53,327 bases of DNA from Flavicella sp042091695 (GTDB taxonomy: Bacteria; Bacteroidota; Bacteroidia; Flavobacteriales; Flavobacteriaceae), in contig JBELHA010000014.1 in the NCBI GenBank assembly GCA_042091695.1, forward strand, positions 1-53,327, in the 5' to 3' direction. Below, one piece after another: positions 25,168 through 34,190 of this stretch. The notes under the pieces were generated by a model. The model was not told the origin of the DNA, ran no database searches, and saw only the letters and a list, made by a program, of their open reading frames with translations. Position 1 is the first letter of the stretch, and the number at the start of each line of letters is the position of its first letter. The position numbers were made by a program, and so were the translations under genes.

Positions 25168-26715
25168 CTATTTAGGTTCAAAGATAGCACAAGGAATGAT
25201 CATTTCTTCAAGTGAAATACCACCGTGTTGGTAGGTGTTTTTATAGTATTTGACAAAGTGATTGTAGTTGTTTGGATAGGCAAAAAATAAATCTTCTTTT
25301 GCAAATACAAAAGAGCTATTCATATGTTGTGTAGGGAGAAAGATGTCCTTAGGGTTGGGCACTGCATACACGTTTTTTTCTTCGTAGGTAAGGCTTTTAC
25401 CTGTTTTGTATCTCAGGTTAGAACTGATGGTTTTATTTCCTATAATTTTTGAAGGAGTCTTACAGTTTATGGTTCCGTGGTCTGTGGTTATTGCAAGTTG
25501 CATCCCTGCTTTTTGTGCTTTTTGAATGGTGCTAAAGATAGGGGAGTTTTTGAACCAACTCAAGGTAAGAGATCTATATGCCTTGTCGTTTCCTGCGAGT
25601 TCTTTAATGACATCCAATTCTGTCTTTGAGTGTGATAACATGTCTACAAAATTATACACAATTACAGACAAATCATTTGATTTTAATTGGTTAAAGTTGG
25701 ATTCGAGTTCCTTGGCTGCTTTGAGTGTTGTGATTTTGTGATAATCAGATTTTAGATTTGGCTTTAGTCGTTTAATTTGAGCATCTAGAAATTCTTTTTC
25801 ATAGAGGTTTTTTCCTCCCTCTTCTTCGTCATTTTTCCAATATTCAGGATATCTTTTTTCCATTTCCAAAGGAGTCAAGCCTGAAAACAAGGCATTTCTT
25901 GCGTATTGGGTAGCTGTTGGTAGTATGCTCAAATAGGGGGTTTCATCAGTTTTCTTATAAAAAGGACTCAGATGTGTTTCCAAAGTTTTCCATTGGTCAT
26001 ACCTCAGATTGTCAATCACTAGAAGCAGCGTACCATTCGGGTTGGTCATTTTAGGAAGTAGTACTTCTTTCATAAGTGTATGAGAAAAAATAGGCCTATC
26101 TGTTGCGGTCAATAAATCTTGATAATTTTTTTTAATGAACTTAAAGAACAAATTATTGGCTTCTTGTTTTTGACTTTCTAAAATACTGAGCATACCACTG
26201 TCGTCGATATTTTCAAGTTCTAGCTCCCAATACAACAACTTTTGATACAGTTCAATCCATTCTTGGTAGCTATTTGTCACGGCCAAATCCATTGCAATTT
26301 TCCGAAACTCTTGTTGGTAATTAGAGGTTGTTTTCTCGGATACCAACCTTGAGTGATCAAGATTTTTTTTGAGGCTCAGTAGTATTTGATTTGGATTTAC
26401 AGGTTTGATAAGGTAGTCAGCAATTTTAGACCCAATAGCATCTTCCATGATGTATTCTTCTTCACTTTTGGTAATCATGATTACCGGAAGATTTGGTTTT
26501 GAGTTTTTTATTTCAGTCAACGTTTCAATACCCGTAATTCCAGGCATATTTTCATCAAGAAAGACAACATCATAATTGTTTTCATATATCATGTCAATCG
26601 CATCAGAACCATTTGTAGCTTTTGAAACTTTGTAATTTTTAGCTTCTAAAAAAAGAATATGTGGTTTTAGAAGTTCTATTTCATCGTCTACCCAAAGTAT
26701 GTGTATGTTTTTCAT
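25168..26715 (-). CDS. porX: T9SS response regulator PorX (REC-PglZ)
   Basis: PorX is the response regulator that controls the type IX secretion system, with PorY as partner kinase and SigP as downstream factor in Porphyromonas gingivalis. The 515-aa protein has an N-terminal REC domain with acidic pair D10-D11, phosphoacceptor D54 (VVFLDENMPG) and Lys in YLIKPVNP. A C-terminal PglZ/alkaline-phosphatase-fold domain follows (about 215-515), with metal-site motifs LLVIDNLRYDQW, FSGLTPLEME and ITTDHGTINCK. No DNA-binding domain is present. PorY and T9SS structural genes are not in the window. It heads the porX-tsaE-ald unit and is divergent from the HD hydrolase gene. Confidence 0.94.
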   Translation of the reverse strand: MKNIHILWVDDEIELLKPHILFLEAKNYKVSKATNGSDAIDMIYENNYDVVFLDENMPGITGIETLTEIKNSKPNLPVIMITKSEEEYIMEDAIGSKIADYLIKPVNPNQILLSLKKNLDHSRLVSEKTTSNYQQEFRKIAMDLAVTNSYQEWIELYQKLLYWELELENIDDSGMLSILESQKQEANNLFFKFIKKNYQDLLTATDRPIFSHTLMKEVLLPKMTNPNGTLLLVIDNLRYDQWKTLETHLSPFYKKTDETPYLSILPTATQYARNALFSGLTPLEMEKRYPEYWKNDEEEGGKNLYEKEFLDAQIKRLKPNLKSDYHKITTLKAAKELESNFNQLKSNDLSVIVYNFVDMLSHSKTELDVIKELAGNDKAYRSLTLSWFKNSPIFSTIQKAQKAGMQLAITTDHGTINCKTPSKIIGNKTISSNLRYKTGKSLTYEEKNVYAVPNPKDIFLPTQHMNSSFVFAKEDLFFAYPNNYNHFVKYYKNTYQHGGISLEEMIIPCAIFEPK

Positions 26716-26834
26716 TTGCGATTTGTTTTGTATAGTTTTTCGATTAAAGTAATCTAATGATTAAATATATGGTTTTTTACCTAAAAGTTTTTGCGAATGC
26801 TTTAAAAACCTAGTAAACGTCTCGTAAAGATTGC

Positions 26835-26842
26835 TATATTTG
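26835..26842 (+). promoter_or_regulatory. Putative -7 element of the HD hydrolase gene
   Basis: TATATTTG matches TAnnTTTG exactly. A transcript from it starts near 26847, downstream of the first in-frame TTG (26831), which argues that translation begins at the later TTG at 26867. No -33 TTG at 17-23 bp was found. Confidence 0.5.
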
Positions 26843-26866
26843 TGTTACACATTAAATTATAGCTAT

Positions 26867-28096
26867 TTGATACCTATTAAGACGAACAAACTTAAGATAT
26901 TAAACGATCCTATTTACGGTTTTATTACAATCCCTAACGCATTAATTTTCGATTTAATAGAACACTCTTATTTTCAACGTTTAAGAAGAATATCTCAAGT
27001 AGGGCTCTCTTATTTGGTATATCCAGGCGCTCATCATACTCGTTTTCACCATGCTATTGGTTGTATGCATTTGATGCAGAAGGCAGTACAAGTCCTGATA
27101 ACGAAAGGGATTTTTATTTCTGAAGCCGAAGCGAATGCTTTGTATATAGCTATATTGCTACATGATATAGGTCACGGTCCTTTTTCTCACGCCCTTGAAC
27201 ACAGTATTGTTACAGGGATAAGTCACGAAGAGATTTCGTTGTTTTATATGCAAGAATTGAATAAAGAGTTTTCGGGTCAATTGTCATTGGCAATAGAGAT
27301 TTTTGAAGGTAAATATTCACGAAATTTTATGCATCAGTTAATTTCCAGTCAATTGGATATGGATCGATTGGACTACTTGAAAAGAGACAGTTTTTACAGT
27401 GGTGTTGCAGAAGGAAATATCAATTCAGAACGATTGATTTCAATGTTAAATGTCGTAAATGATGAATTGGTTTTAGAAGAAAAAGGTATTTATTCAGCAG
27501 AAAAATTTATTGTAGGAAGACGATTGATGTATTGGCAAGTGTATTTGCACAAAACAGGTGTTGTAGCCGAGAGAATGTTAGTGAAATTATTGCGTAGAGC
27601 CAACGAATTATCTTCCAAAGGAGTCAAACTTCCTGCGAGTAAAGCCTTTCAGTATTTTTTGAAACACCAAATAAATGAGGATACTTTTGATATAGAAACA
27701 TTGAAGACATTTGCAAAATTAGATGATTACGATGTATTGTCGGCCATCAAAGATTGGATCAGTCACGAAGATATAGTGCTTTCTTCGTTTTCAAGAATGA
27801 TTATCAATCGAAATTTATTGAAGATAGAAATGACAAATACGCCAATTTCGGATACTTATTTTCAAGAGCTCAAAGCTTACACACAAGATAAATTAGAATT
27901 GACAGAAAAGGAAGTCTCTTATTTTGTATTCAAGGATGTGGTTAAAAATCAAGCATATGACCCTTCAAAAAGTAGGATAAACATCTATTTTAAGAACGGA
28001 AATATACAAGACATTACAGACGCATCCGACCAATTAAACATTCAGGCTTTGACCAAGCCAGTGGTTAAATATTTAATTTGTTATCCTAAAAAATAG
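26867..28096 (+). CDS. HD-domain phosphohydrolase (dNTPase/SAMHD1-like)
   Basis: The protein belongs to the HD superfamily of metal-dependent phosphohydrolases related to dGTPase and SAMHD1. Motifs are RFHHAIGCMHLM (first His), LLHDIGHGPFSHALEH (HD pair plus further His) and QLDMDRLDYLKRDSFYSGV (final Asp). There is no upstream in-frame ATG: the frame opens at TTG 26831, inside a -7 element, and the next candidate is TTG 26867, giving 409 aa with start (M)IPIKTNKLKILNDPIYGF. I prefer 26867. It precedes lpxD by 39 bp and is divergent from porX. Substrate (dNTP or other nucleotide) is not determinable here. Confidence 0.88.
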   Translation: MIPIKTNKLKILNDPIYGFITIPNALIFDLIEHSYFQRLRRISQVGLSYLVYPGAHHTRFHHAIGCMHLMQKAVQVLITKGIFISEAEANALYIAILLHDIGHGPFSHALEHSIVTGISHEEISLFYMQELNKEFSGQLSLAIEIFEGKYSRNFMHQLISSQLDMDRLDYLKRDSFYSGVAEGNINSERLISMLNVVNDELVLEEKGIYSAEKFIVGRRLMYWQVYLHKTGVVAERMLVKLLRRANELSSKGVKLPASKAFQYFLKHQINEDTFDIETLKTFAKLDDYDVLSAIKDWISHEDIVLSSFSRMIINRNLLKIEMTNTPISDTYFQELKAYTQDKLELTEKEVSYFVFKDVVKNQAYDPSKSRINIYFKNGNIQDITDASDQLNIQALTKPVVKYLICYPKK

Positions 28097-28102
28097 GGGT
28101 AG

Positions 28103-28130
28103 TTTGGTACATATTATTTTTATACTTTTG
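28103..28130 (+). promoter_or_regulatory. Putative promoter of lpxD, near-leaderless
   Basis: TTTG (28103-28106), a 16-bp spacer and TACTTTTG (28123-28130) resemble the Bacteroidetes promoter, the spacer being 1 bp short of the usual range. The expected start falls within a few bases of the ATG at 28136. Confidence 0.5.
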
Positions 28131-28135
28131 CTCTG

Positions 28136-29170
28136 ATGAATTTTACAGCAATACAAATAGCAGAAATTTTAGAAGGTGAAGTAATTGGCGACTCTTCAAT
28201 TGAAGTTTCAATGCTTTCTAAAATAGAAGAGGGTACCCAAGGATCCTTGACTTTCCTATCCAACGAAAAGTATACACCTTATATATATACAACAGATGCA
28301 TCTATTGTAATCGTCAATAAGACCTTCAATCCCACAAAAGAGATCAAGGCTACTTTGATTAAAGTTGAAGATGCTTATGGTTCTTTTTCAAAGTTATTGT
28401 CATTTTACAATGAAGTTAAAAATAACAAAATAGGAAAAGAGTCTCCACATTTCCTAAGTGAAAGTGCAACGATAGGAGCTTCTATTTATTTAGGAGCTTT
28501 TTCTTATATTGGAGAAAATGTAGTTATCGCTGATAATGTAAAAATTTATCCGCATTGTTATATTGGAGACAATGTAACTATAGGTGAAGGTACCGTTTTG
28601 TTTTCTGGAGTAAAAGTATATTCTGATTGTAAAATAGGAGCCAATTGTAAAATACATGCAGGTGCTGTTATAGGAGCGGATGGATTTGGTTTTGCTCCTG
28701 ATGAAAATGGAGTATATACTGCAATTCCTCAAATTGGAAATGTGATTGTGGAAGACAATGTAGACATCGGTGCCAATACAACAATAGATAGGGCAACTAT
28801 GGGGTCAACTTTTATTCGAAAAGGTGTCAAATTGGACAATTTGATTCAGATAGCTCACAATGTTGAAGTAGATGAAAATACCGTCTTTGCTGCTCAAAGT
28901 GGTGTTGCGGGGTCTACAAAAATTGGAAAGAATGTAATGGTTGGTGGTCAGACAGCGATTGCAGGACACCTTAAAGTAGGCGACAAAGCAATTGTTATGG
29001 CCAAATCAGGAGTTACAAAAAATATAAAAGATAAAGATATCGTTGTTGGTTTTCCGGCAATGAATGCAAGGAAATGGAACAAAGCCTCTGTGCTTTTTAG
29101 AAATTTCACTACATATATTAGTAAAATAAGTCAATTAGAAAAGGATATAAAAGCATTAAAAGATAAATAG
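28136..29170 (+). CDS. lpxD: UDP-3-O-acylglucosamine N-acyltransferase LpxD
   Basis: LpxD adds the second 3-hydroxyacyl chain, from acyl-ACP, to UDP-3-O-acylglucosamine in lipid A synthesis. The 344-aa protein has an N-terminal uridine-binding domain (about 1-100; EGTQGSLTFLSNEKY) and a left-handed beta helix of hexapeptide repeats (about 105-300; IGENVVIADNVKIYP, IGDNVTIGEG). The catalytic His is in LIQIAHNVEVDENT. A C-terminal helix follows. It is the first of three lipid A genes; lpxC-fabZ starts 1 bp after its stop codon. Confidence 0.96.
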   Translation: MNFTAIQIAEILEGEVIGDSSIEVSMLSKIEEGTQGSLTFLSNEKYTPYIYTTDASIVIVNKTFNPTKEIKATLIKVEDAYGSFSKLLSFYNEVKNNKIGKESPHFLSESATIGASIYLGAFSYIGENVVIADNVKIYPHCYIGDNVTIGEGTVLFSGVKVYSDCKIGANCKIHAGAVIGADGFGFAPDENGVYTAIPQIGNVIVEDNVDIGANTTIDRATMGSTFIRKGVKLDNLIQIAHNVEVDENTVFAAQSGVAGSTKIGKNVMVGGQTAIAGHLKVGDKAIVMAKSGVTKNIKDKDIVVGFPAMNARKWNKASVLFRNFTTYISKISQLEKDIKALKDK

Positions 29171-29171
29171 A

Positions 29172-30563
29172 ATGCCACTAAATCAGAAGACAATACAAAA
29201 CGAAATCACGTTAAAAGGTATAGGACTCCATACAGGTAAAGAAGTTACAATGACTTTTAAGCCAGCACCTATTGATCATGGCTATACTTTTGTGAGAACG
29301 GATTTAGAGGGAAGCCCTTCTATAAAACCACTTGCAGAGTATGTAGTAGACACACAACGTGGTACTAATCTCGAAAAAAACGGTGTAAGTATCAATACAT
29401 CGGAGCATGTATTAGCTGCCGCAGTTGGATTGGGAGTTACAAATTTAATCATTGAAATCAATGCTTCTGAGCCACCAATCATGGATGGTTCTTCAAAGTT
29501 TTTTATTGAAGCTTTAGAAGCTGCAATTATTATTGATCAGAATGCTTTTGTTGACGAATATGTTATCAAGGAAGTAATTAGTTTAAAGGATGACGAGACA
29601 GGTAGTGAAATAATGATTGTCCCTTCAGACGAATACCAAGTGACAACAATGGTTGATTTTGGAACTCAGGTATTGGGAACTCAAAATGCTTCTTTGTTGT
29701 CTATGTCAAATTTTAAAGAAGATATATCACAAGCGAGAACCTTCAGTTTTTTACATGAGTTGGAGATGCTTTTAGATCACAACCTTATCAAAGGAGGAGA
29801 TTTAAACAATGCGATAGTCTATGTAGACAAACCTTTGTCTGACGCTACGATGGTTAAATTGAAAAAGGCTTTTAACAAAGATAAAATTGCGGTAACTCCG
29901 AACGGAGTTTTAGACAATCTAACTTTACATTGGGACAACGAAGCGGCACGACACAAACTATTAGATGTTATTGGTGATTTAGCGCTTATTGGAACAAGTA
30001 TTCGTGGTAAGGTAATCGCCAGTAAACCTGGACATGGTATCAACACACAGTTTGCTAAAATGTTGGCTAGCCACATAAAAAAGGAAAAACGCAATAATAT
30101 TCCTGAATTTGACTTGAATCAACCACCACTGATGGATATTCATAAAATTATGGAGATATTACCACACCGCCCTCCGTTTTTATTGATTGATCGTATTTTA
30201 GAGCTTTCAGATACGCATGTTGTAGGAATGAAAAATGTTTCTATGAACGAGCCGTTTTTTGTAGGTCATTTTCCTGAAGCACCAGTTATGCCAGGTGTTT
30301 TACAAATTGAAGCTATGGCACAATGTGGAGGTGTCCTCGTTTTAAATACGGTTCCTGATCCTGAAAATTATTTAACATTTTTCATGAAAATGGACAATGT
30401 GAAGTTCAAACAAAAAGTATTGCCAGGAGATACTTTAATTTTTAAAGCAGAATTAATAACGCCTATTAGAAGAGGTATTTGTCATATGCAGGCATACGGC
30501 TACGCTAACAATAAGTTGGTTGTGGAAGCAGCTTTAATGGCACAAATCGCAAAAAAGAAATAA
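29172..30563 (+). CDS. lpxC-fabZ: Fused LpxC deacetylase and FabZ dehydratase
   Basis: This 463-aa fusion joins LpxC, the Zn-dependent deacetylase that commits UDP-3-O-acyl-GlcNAc to lipid A, with FabZ, the 3-hydroxyacyl-ACP dehydratase. The LpxC part (about 1-310) starts TLKGIGLHTGKEV and has zinc-site motifs TSEHVLAA and HKLLDVIGDLALIG, and GHGINTQFAK. The FabZ part (about 320-463) has ILPHRPPFLLIDRILE, GHFPEAPVMPGVLQIEAMAQ and the catalytic His and Glu within them. Both halves keep their active-site residues. The fusion is known in Bacteroidota. It sits between lpxD and lpxA with 1-bp spacings. Confidence 0.96.
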   Translation: MPLNQKTIQNEITLKGIGLHTGKEVTMTFKPAPIDHGYTFVRTDLEGSPSIKPLAEYVVDTQRGTNLEKNGVSINTSEHVLAAAVGLGVTNLIIEINASEPPIMDGSSKFFIEALEAAIIIDQNAFVDEYVIKEVISLKDDETGSEIMIVPSDEYQVTTMVDFGTQVLGTQNASLLSMSNFKEDISQARTFSFLHELEMLLDHNLIKGGDLNNAIVYVDKPLSDATMVKLKKAFNKDKIAVTPNGVLDNLTLHWDNEAARHKLLDVIGDLALIGTSIRGKVIASKPGHGINTQFAKMLASHIKKEKRNNIPEFDLNQPPLMDIHKIMEILPHRPPFLLIDRILELSDTHVVGMKNVSMNEPFFVGHFPEAPVMPGVLQIEAMAQCGGVLVLNTVPDPENYLTFFMKMDNVKFKQKVLPGDTLIFKAELITPIRRGICHMQAYGYANNKLVVEAALMAQIAKKK

Positions 30564-30564
30564 T

Positions 30565-31347
30565 ATGAATCAACCTTTAGCCTACGTACATCCAGAAGCC
30601 AAAATAGCTAGAAATGTAGTTATAGAGCCATTCACAACAATACATAAAAATGTAACAATCGGTTCTGGGACATGGATAGGTTCGAATGTTACTATCATGG
30701 AAGGAGCAAGAATCGGTGATAATTGTAGAATTTTTCCAGGAGCAGTAATATCTGCAATCCCTCAAGATTTGAAGTTTGAAGGAGAAGATTCTGTCACTAT
30801 CATAGGAAATAATACGACCATTCGTGAATGTGTAACTATCAACAGAGGAACCAATGCGTCTGGTAAAACAGAAATAGGAAGTAATTGTTTGATTATGGCG
30901 ACTGCACATATCGCACATGACTGTGTGGTTGGTGACAATGCAATTATCGTTAATGGGGTGTTGTTAGGTGGACATGTTACGGTAGGGAAATTTGCAGTTT
31001 TAGGTGGATTATCTGCCATTCACCAATTTATCAACATTGGAGCGCATGCAATGATTTCAGGAGGTTCCTTAGTACGTAAAGATGTACCCCCATATACGAA
31101 AGCCGCTAAAGAGCCATTATCTTATGTTGGAATCAACTCTATCGGTTTGAGAAGAAGAGGTTTTGACTCTGAAAAAATTACTGAAATACAAGATATATAT
31201 AGAATTTTGTACCAACAAACTTACAATAACTCTCAAGCTTTAGAGAAAATAGAAGGTGAAATGGAAGCAACTCCTGAACGTGATGAAATCATCACTTTCA
31301 TTAGAAATTCAAAACGAGGTATCATGAAAGGATATTTCTCAAATTAA
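30565..31347 (+). CDS. lpxA: UDP-GlcNAc O-acyltransferase LpxA
   Basis: LpxA performs the first, reversible acylation of UDP-GlcNAc in lipid A synthesis, using 3-hydroxyacyl-ACP. The 260-aa protein is a left-handed beta helix (about 8-190) with hexapeptides such as IGSGTWIGSNVTIMEGARIG. The catalytic His lies in IMATAHIAHDCVVGDN, and FAVLGGLSAIHQFINIG is a family marker. The C-terminal helical domain includes GLRRRGFDSEKI. It starts 1 bp after the lpxC-fabZ stop codon. Substrate chain length is set by residues I cannot assign by eye. Confidence 0.97.
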   Translation: MNQPLAYVHPEAKIARNVVIEPFTTIHKNVTIGSGTWIGSNVTIMEGARIGDNCRIFPGAVISAIPQDLKFEGEDSVTIIGNNTTIRECVTINRGTNASGKTEIGSNCLIMATAHIAHDCVVGDNAIIVNGVLLGGHVTVGKFAVLGGLSAIHQFINIGAHAMISGGSLVRKDVPPYTKAAKEPLSYVGINSIGLRRRGFDSEKITEIQDIYRILYQQTYNNSQALEKIEGEMEATPERDEIITFIRNSKRGIMKGYFSN

Positions 31348-31410
31348 TAATATATTCGTCAAGAATTAAGGTGTTTTAATCAATACCGATCATAAAAAAA
31401 ATAATACAAA

Positions 31411-31977
31411 ATGGCATCTACATCAGATATTAGAAATGGATTGTGTATCAACTACAATAACGATACTTATAAAATTGTTGAGTTTCAACATGTGAAACCA
31501 GGAAAAGGACCTGCTTTTGTAAGGACCAAATTGAAAAGTTTGACATCTGGAAAAGTGATTGATAATACTTTTTCTGCAGGTCATAAAATTGAGGAAGTCC
31601 GTGTAGAGACTAGAAAGTACCAATATTTGTATGCAGAAGGTACTATGTATAACTTCATGAATACTATCGATTACAATCAAATCATGCTTGAAAAAGCAAT
31701 CTTGGATGCACCAGAGTTGATGAAAGAAGGTGAAGTTGTTACTGTAATTATCAGAACAGAAGATGAAATGCCTTTGGCTGTTGATATGCCTGCTTCTGTT
31801 ATTTTAGAAGTAACGTATACAGAACCTGGAGTTAAAGGAAATACAGCTACCAATGCAACCAAACCAGCAACTGTTGAGACAGGTGCTACTATAAATGTAC
31901 CACTCTTTATAAATGAAGGTGATAAAATTAAAGTAGAAACTACAAAAGGTACTTACCAAGAACGTATCAAAGAGTAG
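31411..31977 (+). CDS. efp: Elongation factor P
   Basis: EF-P binds between the P and E sites and relieves ribosome stalling at polyproline stretches. The 188-aa protein has the three-domain EF-P layout, with domain I loop HVKPGKGPAFVRTK; the tip residue is Lys32, the position that other bacteria modify with beta-lysine or other groups. No modification enzyme gene is adjacent. Domain II contains YLYAEGTMYNFMNT and domain III ends with GDKIKVETTKGTYQERIKE. It follows lpxA by 63 bp on the same strand, an arrangement consistent with a shared transcript, and is followed by a strong terminator. Confidence 0.97.
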   Translation: MASTSDIRNGLCINYNNDTYKIVEFQHVKPGKGPAFVRTKLKSLTSGKVIDNTFSAGHKIEEVRVETRKYQYLYAEGTMYNFMNTIDYNQIMLEKAILDAPELMKEGEVVTVIIRTEDEMPLAVDMPASVILEVTYTEPGVKGNTATNATKPATVETGATINVPLFINEGDKIKVETTKGTYQERIKE

Positions 31978-31996
31978 TTTTAGAATCTTATTAATT

Positions 31997-32043
31997 TGAG
32001 AAATTTTTAAATACAACAGTCTTTAAAAGTTTCTCATTTTTTT
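31997..32043 (+). terminator. Strong terminator after efp
   Basis: The 15-nt arm at 31997-32011 (TGAGAAATTTTTAAA) pairs with 32022-32036 (TTTAAAAGTTTCTCA) with one G-T wobble and a 10-nt loop, followed by seven T. It ends the lpxD-to-efp unit. Confidence 0.92.
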
Positions 32044-32101
32044 ATTAAGTACCCTTACCCTTGAAGACAATTCGTTTCACTGTTTTAAATATAGTTCTAG
32101 T

Positions 32102-33232
32102 ATGAAGATAGGTATTGTTTGTTATCCAACTTTTGGAGGTAGTGGCGTTGTCGCAACTGAATTAGGTAAAGCACTTGCTTTAAAAGGACATGAAATACAT
32201 TTCATTACCTATAACCAGCCTGTTAGACTTGATTATTTGTCAAGTGGGTTGCATTTTCATCAAGTACAAATTCAAGAATATCCTCTTTTTGAATACCAAC
32301 CCTATGAATTGGCACTTTCATCAAAGATGGTTGCCATAGTGTTGAAATACAATTTAGAAATATTGCATGTGCATTATGCGATTCCACACGCATATGCTGC
32401 CTTTATGGCCAAGCAAATATTAAAGGAGCAAGGAGTAGACGTCAAAGTTGTAACTACTTTACACGGAACTGATATTACCTTGGTGGGTAGCCATCCTAGT
32501 TACAAGACAGCTGTTGAGTTTAGTATCAATAATTCAGATGTAGTAACAACAGTTTCTAACAGTTTGAAAAAACAGACACTTGAATTGTTTGATATTAAGA
32601 ATGAGATTCAAGTGATTTACAACTTTATTGAACTAGATAAGTATCCTGAAATAGCCAGTGAAGACTGCCAACGGAATAGTATAGCTTCTGAAAATGAACG
32701 AATTCTTACGCATATCAGTAATTTTAGACCGGTCAAGCGCATTCCAGATGTGATTGAGGTATTTTATAAAGTACAACAAAAAGTACCGTCAAAGCTCTTA
32801 TTAGTCGGAGAGGGGCCTGCATTGGTTGCTGCTCGAAGACAGGTAAAGAAATATGGTATAGAAGACAAAGTGTTGTTTTTAGGAAATAGTGTTGAGATTG
32901 AAAAAATACTTTGCTACACAGATGTATTTTTATTGCCTTCACAAACAGAAAGTTTTGGTCTGGCAGCATTAGAAGCTATGGCAGCAAGATCGGCTGTAAT
33001 TTCGAGTAATGCTGGCGGTTTGTCTGAAGTGAATGAACATGGGAAAACTGGTTTCCTAAGTCCTGTTGGAGATACGGACGACATGGCCCGTCATGCACTT
33101 TATATGCTCGAAGACTTTGAGCGTTTACAAACTTTTAAAAACAATGCCTTCGAGCATTCTAAGAAGTTTTCTTTGGATGAAATTCTCCCAGTCTATGAAG
33201 AAATCTATGAGACATTAATTCAAAAAAAATAA
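32102..33232 (+). CDS. bshA: BshA, N-acetyl-glucosaminyl L-malate synthase
   Basis: BshA is the GT4 glycosyltransferase that joins GlcNAc from UDP-GlcNAc to L-malate, the first step of bacillithiol synthesis. The 376-aa protein begins MKIGIVCYPTFGGSGVVATELG. It then has DLEILHVHYAIPHAYAAFMAK-like residues (seen here as LEILHVHYAIPHAYAAFMA), TTLHGTDITLVG, and the donor-site motifs SNFRPVKRI and LLPSQTESFGLAALEAMA. Those features match BshA specifically. bshB and bshC are not in the window. It stands alone between the efp terminator and a bidirectional terminator shared with the transglycosylase gene. Confidence 0.93.
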   Translation: MKIGIVCYPTFGGSGVVATELGKALALKGHEIHFITYNQPVRLDYLSSGLHFHQVQIQEYPLFEYQPYELALSSKMVAIVLKYNLEILHVHYAIPHAYAAFMAKQILKEQGVDVKVVTTLHGTDITLVGSHPSYKTAVEFSINNSDVVTTVSNSLKKQTLELFDIKNEIQVIYNFIELDKYPEIASEDCQRNSIASENERILTHISNFRPVKRIPDVIEVFYKVQQKVPSKLLLVGEGPALVAARRQVKKYGIEDKVLFLGNSVEIEKILCYTDVFLLPSQTESFGLAALEAMAARSAVISSNAGGLSEVNEHGKTGFLSPVGDTDDMARHALYMLEDFERLQTFKNNAFEHSKKFSLDEILPVYEEIYETLIQKK

Positions 33233-33252
33233 GCCAATTAAGGCTTATTTTT
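33224..33252. terminator. Bidirectional terminator overlapping two stop codons
   Basis: AAAAATAAGCC (33224-33234) and GGCTTATTTTT (33242-33252) form a perfect 11-bp stem with a 7-nt loop. The TAA of bshA (33230-33232) and that of the convergent transglycosylase (33245-33247) both lie in the stem. A/T tracts on each side serve both strands. Confidence 0.85.
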
Positions 33253-34132
33253 CGATTTTTAGATGGTATATTTTTTTACTTTTATTGTTCAGCCTGTTTT
33301 CGCGTAACCAAGGATTGTGAATTTTTAGTTCTTTGTAGTTGGTATTCATTTTTTTAGCAAAATCAGCAATATTTGTAATCACTGTATCTACGGTTACAGT
33401 TTTTGTTGCTGTTAATTCATACAAATCTTCTTTGTCAAAGTAAAATCCATAGGTGTTTGGTTTAGAAATGATTTCTTTAATTGCTATAATTCTCGGTAAA
33501 TAACGCTGTGTCTCTTCTGCTAGTAATAGGTCGTAGTAGTCGTTCACTTTTTGCTTGTTTATTTGACGTTGTACTCCTCGATTCCCTGCATTGTAAGCTG
33601 CAGCTGCAAGTGTCCAATTTCCAAAAAGTTCCTTAGAGTGTAACAAGTATTCACATGCGGCTTTTGTAGCTTTTTCTATATGATAGCGTTCGTCCACATT
33701 TTCATTGACTTCCAAGCCTTTTTCTTTTGCTGTTTCTTTCATCAATTGCCAAAAGCCTTTTGCTCCTGCAGAAGAGGTAACATTCATCAGACCACTTTCT
33801 ATGACAGCCAAATATTTAAAATCATTGGGGATGCCATTTTCTTTAAGGATAGGTTCAATAATAGGAAAGTATTTATGGCTTCGTTTTATCAAAAGTAATG
33901 CATTGGACTGCCAGTAGGTATTCACTAATAGTTCCCTGTCTACTCTTTCTTTGATGTCTTTTTTATAAAGTGGTACTTTTTCTCCACAAAATTCAATATT
34001 TGCAGGGATTTTCAATGCCTTGATTTTATATGAGTTTGAAGTACTCTCTTCCTTGCCGTCAGAAGATCCAACACAAAGTGCACCAAGTGAAAGTATGCCT
34101 AAGAGTAGGAGTAGTTGGGATGTTTTTGTCAT
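33245..34132 (-). CDS. Lytic murein transglycosylase (GH23, MltD-like)
   Basis: This enzyme cleaves peptidoglycan glycan strands to 1,6-anhydro products. The 295-aa protein has an N-terminal hydrophobic segment (LLLLLGILSLGALCVG, signal peptide or a lipobox-like LGALC with Cys about 21). The SLT domain (about 100-230) carries the catalytic Glu in AVIESGLMNVTSSAGAKGFW and further motifs WQLMKET, AAAAYNAGNRG and EETQRYLPRI. C-terminal sequence (about 235-295) resembles a degenerate LysM-like segment (TNIADFAKKMNTNYKELKIH). It is convergent with bshA and followed upstream by the alpha/beta hydrolase gene on the same strand. Confidence 0.9.
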   Translation of the reverse strand: MTKTSQLLLLLGILSLGALCVGSSDGKEESTSNSYKIKALKIPANIEFCGEKVPLYKKDIKERVDRELLVNTYWQSNALLLIKRSHKYFPIIEPILKENGIPNDFKYLAVIESGLMNVTSSAGAKGFWQLMKETAKEKGLEVNENVDERYHIEKATKAACEYLLHSKELFGNWTLAAAAYNAGNRGVQRQINKQKVNDYYDLLLAEETQRYLPRIIAIKEIISKPNTYGFYFDKEDLYELTATKTVTVDTVITNIADFAKKMNTNYKELKIHNPWLRENRLNNKSKKIYHLKIEK

Positions 34133-34190
34133 AGTAGTGTACTAGTATAGTTTATATATAAGATAATTAATTTATTGAATACTGTGAAAA

